Below, piece by piece: positions 1 through 4,997 of a stretch of 8,344 bases of DNA (positions within the stretch are counted from its first letter, which is position 1; every line of letters starts with the position of its first letter). This DNA comes from CBDULX01 sp965368175 (lineage in GTDB: Bacteria > Pseudomonadota > Gammaproteobacteria > SZUA-229). The DNA lies in assembly GCA_965368175.1 (NCBI GenBank), contig CBDULX010000139.1:1-8344 (forward strand), read 5' to 3'. The notes below the pieces were generated by a model. It did not search any database and was not told where the DNA came from. It saw only the letters and a program-made list of their open reading frames with translations. Position numbers and translations under genes: made by a program.

Positions 1-1
1 T

Positions 2-84
2 TGCCGCAGAGACACAGAGTTCACAGAGAAAACAAGCTTATGTTTTAAATTTATAACCTCTGTGAACTCCGTGTCTCTGCGGCA
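2..84. repeat. Palindromic repeat, copy 1 (27-bp arms, long hairpin)
   Basis: Positions 2-28 and 58-84 are reverse complements with a single mismatch (A16 opposite C70), separated by a 29-base AT-rich loop. Each arm is three spaced copies of a CRCAGAG-like unit (CGCAGAG, CACAGAG, CACAGAG). The same design recurs at 2093-2189, so this is a dispersed element rather than a local hairpin. It begins 16 bases past the uup stop codon and would form a strong stem-loop in the uup transcript. No T-tract can be seen on the exit side because the window ends there, so a terminator role is not shown. No open reading frame lies inside. It resembles non-coding REP or MITE-type palindromes, but I cannot assign a named family. 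Confidence 0.9.
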
Positions 85-99
85 TCATGCCTTCAAACA

Positions 100-1986
100 T
101 CAAACCATCCCATCCAGCTGTTCCCACCGTGTATAGGCTTTACTCAGCTTAGCCTGTAGCTGCTCCGTTTTATTTTGCATTTTGGTAATCTCGTCACTGC
201 CTTTCTGATAAAACGCGGGATCGGCCATGTCAGCGTGACATTGTTCAATTTCTGATTCCAGTTGTTCAATCTTTTTCGGTAGTTCATCCAGTTCGCGCTG
301 ATCTTTATAGCTGAGTTTGGCCGGCCTGTTTGCCTGAGATTTGGCTTTGGGTTTTGTCTCGGTAGCGGCAGTCGATTTAGTCTTTGTCCCTGCTTTACGT
401 TGCCATAACCAGTCATCATAGCCACCGACATAGTCATTGATCTGTCCGTTACCTTCAAATACCAGTGTGCTGGTAACCACATTATTAAGGAATGCTCGGT
501 CATGACTCACCAGTAATAAGGTGCCCTTGTAATCCATGAGCAGCTCTTCCAGTAACTCAAGAGTTTCTACGTCCAGGTCGTTAGTGGGCTCATCCATCAC
601 CAGTAGATTAAAGGGTTGAGTAAACAGTTTGGCCAGCGTCAGACGATTACGTTCGCCGCCGGACAGGGTGCTCACCGGTGAATTGGCTCGTTGTGGGCTG
701 AACAGAAAGTCACTTAAATAACTCATTACATGCTTGCTTTTACCATTGATCTCAATGTTATCTGTGCCTTCAGCCAGATTATCTCGAACCGACTTTTGCA
801 GATTAAGCTCTGAACGATACTGATCAAAATAGGCAACGTCGAGCTTGGTGCCTTGCGTAACCGTGCCCTGATCGGGGGTGAGTTGCCCCAGCAATAATTG
901 AATGAGGGTGGATTTACCCACCCCGTTAGGACCGATGATGCCGATCCGGTCGCCACGCATAATAGACGTGGTGAAATGGCTGACGATATTCAGTTCGCCG
1001 TAGCTGTAACTGATGTCATTGACTTCGATAACAATTTTACCTGAGCGTTCCTGATCACTGATGGCCATATTAACCGTACCAGGTCGTTCTCGTCGGGCCA
1101 GACGTTCTTCTCGAAGTGCCTTGAGTGCGCGAACTCGACCTTCATTACGGGTGCGTCGAGCCTTGATGCCCTGGCGAATCCAGACTTCTTCCTGGGCCAG
1201 TTTTTTGTCGAACAGGGCGTTTTCTCTGGCTTCAACTTCCATAGCCTCCTGTTTCTTAACCAGGTAGTTGGCATAGTCGCCGGGCCAGGAGCTGAGCTTG
1301 CCCCGATCCAGTTCGATGATACGGGTGGCGAGTTTTTGCAGGAAGGCACGGTCATGGGTGACAAACAGCAAACTGCCCTTCCAGTTTTTGAGGAATTCTT
1401 CCAGCCAGTTAATGGCTTCAATATCGAGATGGTTGGTGGGCTCATCCAGGAGCAGTAATTGCGGGTCTGTAACCAGGGCCCGGGCCAGAAGTACCCGACG
1501 TTTTAGTCCACCCGAAAGATCTGAGAAGTTTTGATCGGGTGGCAGGCTGAGTTTAGACAAAGTGCTGTCGATGGCCTGCCCCAGCTGCCAGCCGGATTGG
1601 GCTTCCAGTTCATGCTGGATATGCTCCAGACGAGACATGATTTTTTCATTATAGTTTTCAGCCAGTTCGAGGCTGATGTGGTGATAGTCTTTTAGCAGCT
1701 GACCCACTTTATCCAGCCCGGAGGCCACTACATCGTAGACCGTACCCGTTAAATTGTCAGGTATATCCTGGCTAAGGTAAGCCACACGGGTGCCCGTCTG
1801 GAATTCGATGTTGCCCTCGTCGGGTTTGATCATGCCTGCAATCATCTTCATCAGGGTGGATTTGCCTTCACCATTTCGACCCAGCAAACACAGCCGCTCG
1901 CCGGGATTAATCTGTAAATCCAGATCATTCAGCAGGTTGGGGCCGCCAAAGCCCAGTTTGATTCCGCGAAGTGATACAAATGCCAT
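100..1986 (-). CDS. uup: ABC-F family ATPase Uup
   Basis: This is a soluble tandem ABC ATPase of the ABC-F class, with no membrane segments. ABC-F proteins act on ribosomes, and E. coli Uup also binds branched DNA and limits precise transposon excision. Taking the ATG at 1986 as residue 1 (628 aa), domain 1 has Walker A GRNGEGKST at 36-44, signature LSGG at 157-160 and Walker B LLLLDEP at 177-183. The charged inter-domain linker (about 240-305) is the segment that contacts tRNA in this family. Domain 2 has Walker A GPNGVGKST at 352-360, LSGGE at 441-445 and Walker B LLVMDEP at 461-467. A lysine- and alanine-rich spacer leads to a coiled-coil tail at about 555-628; that tail distinguishes Uup from EttA. 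The frame stays open to a TTG at 2025, but 1986 matches the usual Uup N-terminus (about 635 aa in E. coli). There is no strong ribosome binding site. The gene stands alone. Confidence 0.93.
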   Translation of the reverse strand: MAFVSLRGIKLGFGGPNLLNDLDLQINPGERLCLLGRNGEGKSTLMKMIAGMIKPDEGNIEFQTGTRVAYLSQDIPDNLTGTVYDVVASGLDKVGQLLKDYHHISLELAENYNEKIMSRLEHIQHELEAQSGWQLGQAIDSTLSKLSLPPDQNFSDLSGGLKRRVLLARALVTDPQLLLLDEPTNHLDIEAINWLEEFLKNWKGSLLFVTHDRAFLQKLATRIIELDRGKLSSWPGDYANYLVKKQEAMEVEARENALFDKKLAQEEVWIRQGIKARRTRNEGRVRALKALREERLARRERPGTVNMAISDQERSGKIVIEVNDISYSYGELNIVSHFTTSIMRGDRIGIIGPNGVGKSTLIQLLLGQLTPDQGTVTQGTKLDVAYFDQYRSELNLQKSVRDNLAEGTDNIEINGKSKHVMSYLSDFLFSPQRANSPVSTLSGGERNRLTLAKLFTQPFNLLVMDEPTNDLDVETLELLEELLMDYKGTLLLVSHDRAFLNNVVTSTLVFEGNGQINDYVGGYDDWLWQRKAGTKTKSTAATETKPKAKSQANRPAKLSYKDQRELDELPKKIEQLESEIEQCHADMADPAFYQKGSDEITKMQNKTEQLQAKLSKAYTRWEQLDGMV

Positions 1987-2289
1987 TAGTGAGACCCGAT
2001 TGAATGCAGCGGGTGATTTTAGCAAAGCTGGGGCAGGCCTGCGCTGAAACTTATGTTTTAAATGGATCTAGATGCATAAATAAGGATTAAAAATTTGCCA
2101 CAGAGACACAGAGTGAACAGAGAAAACGATTACGGTGGCCATAGTGCCTGCTTAAAATACTCTGTGGTCTCTGCGTCTCTGTGGCAAATCTAATAACTTT
2201 ATATCTACACCAGTCGAGAATTAATCAGGGTCTCCCTGGCGCCACTACATTAAGTTAGAATACAGATTCCCGAAACGGACAGAAATACC
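1987..2289. other. Gene-free divergent intergenic region
   Basis: This 303-base gap separates the minus-strand uup start from the plus-strand pseudo-receiver gene, so it should carry promoters for both. It holds palindromic repeat copy 2 (2093-2189), a small dyad at 2226-2238 (CAGGG-TCT-CCCTG) and an overlapping perfect palindrome TGGCGCCA at 2237-2244. TAGAAT at 2256-2261 matches a -10 box at five of six positions, 28 bases before the ATG at 2290, but I see no good -35 box 17 bases upstream of it. No convincing promoter for uup was recognised, and no RNA gene or small coding frame is evident. Confidence 0.6.
2093..2189. repeat. Palindromic repeat, copy 2
   Basis: This is the same element as at 2-84, in diverged form. 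Arms 2093-2123 and 2159-2189 match at 26 of 31 positions; the outermost 15 pairs are perfect. The left arm again carries three CACAGAG-like units (CACAGAG, CACAGAG, AACAGAG). The 35-base loop is unrelated to the loop of copy 1. The outer ends read ATTTGCCACAGAG and its complement, against TTGCCGCAGAG in copy 1. I could not recognise a clear target-site duplication: the flanks are GGATTAAA on the left and CTAATAAC on the right. It lies between two divergently transcribed genes, so it could affect transcription of either, but nothing in the sequence proves that. Confidence 0.9.
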
Positions 2290-2667
2290 ATGTCTCAGAA
2301 AACCGTATTGTCATTGATTGAATCCCCCACCCACCCGAAATTATCTGGGCTTTATAAACAGATGGGCTTAAGGGAGATCCAGGTCAATTCCTCGCGTAAG
2401 GCCATCAGTGTGCTTAAGAAAGATCAGCCGGATTATATCGTGGCCGAGTTCTTTTACGGCTATGGAAATAATTATGCCGGCGTTAATGTCTGTAATCTGG
2501 ATGTTTTGTTGTCCAGTCTTCCCAAATATTCGCCCGACACTAAAACCATCGTTTTTGTGCAAAAAGATGAAGTTCAGTATGTACAGAAATTGCATGAACT
2601 TTATCCACTGCACGGTGTGTTTTTGCATGCCACACCGGAATCTGCCATAGAAGAAGTGTTGAGTTGA
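2290..2667 (+). CDS. Small single-domain protein, probable degenerate receiver (REC-like) fold
   Basis: The 125-aa product has no signal peptide or membrane segment and is presumably cytoplasmic. I do not recognise a named family. Its hydrophobic pattern fits five alternating beta/alpha units, as in CheY: strand 1 TVLSLIES (5-12), strand 2 EIQVNS (29-34), strand 3 PDYIVAEFF (47-55), strand 4 TKTIVFVQ (84-91) and strand 5 HGVFLHA (108-114). The residue aligning with the phosphorylated aspartate is Glu53. The acidic pair after strand 1 is reduced to Glu11, and the conserved lysine after strand 5 appears to be His113. If the fold assignment holds, this is a pseudo-receiver that cannot be phosphorylated normally. 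A weak GGA lies 10 bases before the ATG. The stop is followed immediately by the ATG of the cupin gene, so the two are probably cotranscribed and translationally coupled. The coding region is secure; the fold is inferred. Confidence 0.85.
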   Translation: MSQKTVLSLIESPTHPKLSGLYKQMGLREIQVNSSRKAISVLKKDQPDYIVAEFFYGYGNNYAGVNVCNLDVLLSSLPKYSPDTKTIVFVQKDEVQYVQKLHELYPLHGVFLHATPESAIEEVLS

Positions 2668-2985
2668 ATGGGCGATAATCTGTTTGCGGATATTCCATCT
2701 CAGCTACCCAACGAGTTAATTGAGGTTCTAGTTGAAAACCCAGCATTGAGGATAGAACGAATCGTTTCGGATGGTCATAGATCGGAGGATGATTTCTGGT
2801 ACGACCAGGAAGAACATGAGTGGGTGCTGCTGATACAGGGACAGGCCAGCATCGAATTTGACAACGGTGATATCAGGAACATGATAGCAGGGGATTATCT
2901 GCTCATTACTGCCCACACAAAGCATCGCGTGAAATCAACTTCAGAATATGAGCAAACCATCTGGCTGGTCATCTTTTACACTTGA
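2668..2985 (+). CDS. Single-domain cupin protein
   Basis: The 105-aa product is the size of a lone cupin barrel and has no export signal. It shows the two conserved cupin motifs in relaxed form. Motif 1 spans about 37-58, with His37, the acidic run around Glu48-Glu51 and the turn GQASIEF after strand WVLLIQ. Motif 2 is GDYLLITAHTKHRV at 75-88, with His83 and His86. Candidate metal ligands are His37, Glu51 (or His50) and His86. The second motif lacks the PxG of the textbook signature. The pattern NLFADIPSQLPNE followed by RIERIVS is familiar from small bacterial cupins annotated as phosphomannose-isomerase-like, whose substrate is unknown. The ATG directly follows the TGA of the upstream gene with no spacer and no strong ribosome binding site, which suggests translational coupling. 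The specific function cannot be read from the sequence. Confidence 0.9.
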   Translation: MGDNLFADIPSQLPNELIEVLVENPALRIERIVSDGHRSEDDFWYDQEEHEWVLLIQGQASIEFDNGDIRNMIAGDYLLITAHTKHRVKSTSEYEQTIWLVIFYT

Positions 2986-3008
2986 ACAACGTACTTAATT
3001 GGTCAAGC

Positions 3009-3022
3009 GTGAATAGATTCAC
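3009..3022. promoter_or_regulatory. Perfect dyad GTGAAT-AG-ATTCAC, possible operator
   Basis: Two 6-bp half-sites are exact reverse complements around a 2-base centre. The dyad lies in the 98-base gap between the cupin gene and the AT-rich secreted-protein gene, 61 bases before the latter's ATG. Its position and symmetry fit a binding site for a dimeric regulator. No -10/-35 pair was clearly recognised nearby, and a dyad this short can occur by chance. Confidence 0.3.
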
Positions 3023-3083
3023 CATAGACGATGACATGCTAATCACATATGATCCAAAGTTCTTGATTTGCTAGTAGAAGAAT

Positions 3084-3578
3084 ATGAAAAACATTTCAAG
3101 CCTGTTACTTTTATTTTCTGTCATGTATTCTACGTTTACCTATGCTGAAAGTAATCAATTCCCTCTGTATATAGGTATGAAAACTGGGATTGTGAATGTT
3201 GGTTCCAGTATGAATGATGAACCAATAAACGCAGCCATCTATGTAGGTATCCAGAGCGACATTCCTTTTGCACTGGAATGGGAAATCAATCGGACACTTA
3301 GTAGTGGCAAAGTTGATAATTCTGACTGGGATGTTAGTTCATTTGCCTGGTATGGCATATATCGTTCTCGGACCCCTGTTTTTGTAAAAGCCAAAATTGG
3401 TAAATCTATTGTTGATTATGTAAGTGATATTAGTGAATTTGATCCAGAGACGACGATGGGTTTAGGTTTTGGCTACTGGCTAGACGGTGGTCTAATAGAA
3501 ATTGAATTTACAAATATAGGCAATAACAATGGAAATGATGTTGATTTTATTAGTCTTGGCATAGCCTATTATTACTAG
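3084..3578 (+). CDS. Exported protein, probable small outer-membrane beta-barrel
   Basis: The 164-aa precursor begins with a classical signal peptide: Met-Lys-Asn, a hydrophobic core at about 6-18, and a probable signal peptidase I site after TYA (19-21). The mature part is a run of short alternating polar/hydrophobic segments rich in Gly, Asn, Tyr and Trp. The last residues are GIAYYY, an aromatic C-terminus typical of outer-membrane barrels recognised by BAM. About eight strands would fit this length. It could instead be a periplasmic protein. I do not recognise a named family. The gene is noticeably AT-richer than its surroundings: I count 18 G+C of 60 in 3481-3540, against 33 of 60 in the lysA stretch 7501-7560. 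It has no operon partner and converges on the response regulator gene with only 27 bases between stops. A weak AGAAG precedes the ATG at short spacing. Confidence 0.85.
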   Translation: MKNISSLLLLFSVMYSTFTYAESNQFPLYIGMKTGIVNVGSSMNDEPINAAIYVGIQSDIPFALEWEINRTLSSGKVDNSDWDVSSFAWYGIYRSRTPVFVKAKIGKSIVDYVSDISEFDPETTMGLGFGYWLDGGLIEIEFTNIGNNNGNDVDFISLGIAYYY

Positions 3579-3605
3579 TGATTTGCTCTATGCAATCTTA
3601 TGTTG

Positions 3606-4997
3606 TTATGCCTCGTTTTGTTTCTGCCAGCTCTGCAGCTTACGCCATAAGGTTGATTTATTAATACCAAGAATCTCTGCTGTCTGTTCCCGATTACCCG
3701 AGCAGCGATCAAGTATTTTTAAAATATAACGTTTTTCCAGTAATTCCAGAGTCGGTGTATCGGAATCGACACCCGTGCGGTCGCTATTATGAATGAACTC
3801 CTGTTCTAGCTGGAGCACCGGGCCGTCCGCCAGTGCGATATTACGCTCAACCAGATTGCGCAGTTCTCGGATATTACCTGGCCAGCTGTAGTGTTGTAGA
3901 TGTTCTACAGACGCAGCATTAAAGCCGGTGACTTTTCGCTGGTAACGTTGCGCAAACTCTTTTACGAAATGCTCGAGTAACAGGGGGATGTCAGCCTGTC
4001 GATCACGCAAGGGTGGCATGGTGATTTTGACTACATTGAGTCGGTGATAGAGGTCGTGGCGGAACTGGCCAGCTTCGATCAGGTCTTCGAGTATGCGATT
4101 GGTTGCGGCCACGAAACGCACATCGATGTCGATGGGCTGGATGCCCCCCACGCGTGTAACTTGCTGAGACTGCACCGCACGCATCAGCTTCATCTGCATG
4201 GCATCGGAAATGTTGCAAATTTCATCGAGGAATATGGTACCGCCAGATGCGATTTCCAGTAACCCGGGTTTGTGGCTACTGGCACCGGTGAAGGCACCTT
4301 TTTCGTGACCAAATAATTCACTTTCCAGTAGCGTGTCGGTGAGCGAACCACAATCGATAACAATAAAAGGCTGATCGGCAAAGATACTGTGGTTGTGAAG
4401 GGCGTGAGCGACCAGTTCCTTGCCGGTACCGGACTCACCTTCGATGATCACATTGCAGCGGATGTCCGAGATTTTGTCGATAATACTATAAATGTGTTCG
4501 ATGGCCCTGGACGAACCGATCATGCCGAACCGGTGCTGGGTATCCTGCAGCCTTGGATACTGATTTTTACTTTCCTTGCGCTGCTGTGCCTGGTCAAGGG
4601 ACTGGTCCACCTGCTGTAACAGGTCATCCATATCAAAAGGTTTTTTGATGAAATCGGTGGCACCCAGGCGTAAAGCCTTAATGGCATTGTCTTCCGTAGA
4701 AAAGCCGGTAATCATAATTACAGGAACCTCCAGGTCGGCCTGACGTATGGCCTCCAGCAGATCCAGCCCGGACATTCCGGGCATACTGAGATCGGTGATA
4801 ACCAGATGACTGCCATGCGCCCGAATATCTTCAAGAGCCGCCACCGGATCACGGAAAATACAGGTCTGGTAGTTCCTGGGTTTGCTGAAACGGCGAAACA
4901 GATCGCCGGCAGTAGGGTCATCATCAATAAAATGTACGCGTGTATCAGACATGTGGCTGGTGTTTGTCTCGGTTGAGCGGCAGAGTAATGATAGCAT
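3606..4997 (-). CDS. Sigma-54-dependent response regulator (NtrC/AtoC type)
   Basis: This is a three-domain activator of sigma-54 RNA polymerase. Numbering from the ATG at 4997, the receiver (about 20-130) has acidic residues at 25-27, phospho-acceptor Asp69 in TDLSMPG, Thr97 and Lys118, all intact. The AAA+ domain (about 157-390) has Walker A GESGTGKE at 187-194, the sigma-54 contact loop GAFTGA at 234-239 and Walker B GGTIFLDEI at 252-260. A Fis-type helix-turn-helix closes the protein (about 424-458, with GINKSTLWRKL). It follows the histidine kinase gene and overlaps its end, so the two form a cognate pair. Two starts are possible. The ATG at 4997 has a near-ideal ribosome binding site (5001-5008) but adds 15 residues. 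The ATG at 4952 starts right at the receiver (MSDTRVHFIDDD) and overlaps the kinase stop by 8 bases. I list the longer form for its binding site. The target genes are unknown. Confidence 0.95.
   Translation of the reverse strand: MLSLLCRSTETNTSHMSDTRVHFIDDDPTAGDLFRRFSKPRNYQTCIFRDPVAALEDIRAHGSHLVITDLSMPGMSGLDLLEAIRQADLEVPVIMITGFSTEDNAIKALRLGATDFIKKPFDMDDLLQQVDQSLDQAQQRKESKNQYPRLQDTQHRFGMIGSSRAIEHIYSIIDKISDIRCNVIIEGESGTGKELVAHALHNHSIFADQPFIVIDCGSLTDTLLESELFGHEKGAFTGASSHKPGLLEIASGGTIFLDEICNISDAMQMKLMRAVQSQQVTRVGGIQPIDIDVRFVAATNRILEDLIEAGQFRHDLYHRLNVVKITMPPLRDRQADIPLLLEHFVKEFAQRYQRKVTGFNAASVEHLQHYSWPGNIRELRNLVERNIALADGPVLQLEQEFIHNSDRTGVDSDTPTLELLEKRYILKILDRCSGNREQTAEILGINKSTLWRKLQSWQKQNEA

Noticed and set aside
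2..84. Intrinsic terminator for uup
   Set aside because: The stem is strong, but the expected T-tract would lie beyond the window edge and the same element occurs upstream of the gene, so a dedicated terminator is not supported.
144..1534. Several open frames of 68-151 codons overlapping uup on both strands
   Set aside because: They lie wholly inside the well-supported uup gene, show no recognisable domains and have composition typical of out-of-frame translations.
1987..2025. Upstream extension of uup to a TTG codon at 2025
   Set aside because: It adds 13 residues not expected in the family, starts with TTG and has no better ribosome binding site; the ATG at 1986 matches the usual Uup N-terminus.
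2..2189. Composite transposon carrying uup
   Set aside because: No transposase or clear target-site duplication is visible; the repeats are better described as non-autonomous palindromes.
2..2189. CRISPR array
   Set aside because: Only two copies of the repeat exist, about 2 kb apart, with a whole gene between them; there is no regular spacer structure.
2986..3083. Sigma-54 promoter in front of the exported-protein gene
   Set aside because: TTTGC at 3067-3071 resembles a -12 element, but there is no GG at the required distance upstream.
3559..3593. Hairpin GCATAG/CTATGC as a shared terminator between the convergent genes
   Set aside because: Six base pairs around a 23-base loop, partly inside the coding region and without a T-tract, is too weak to call.
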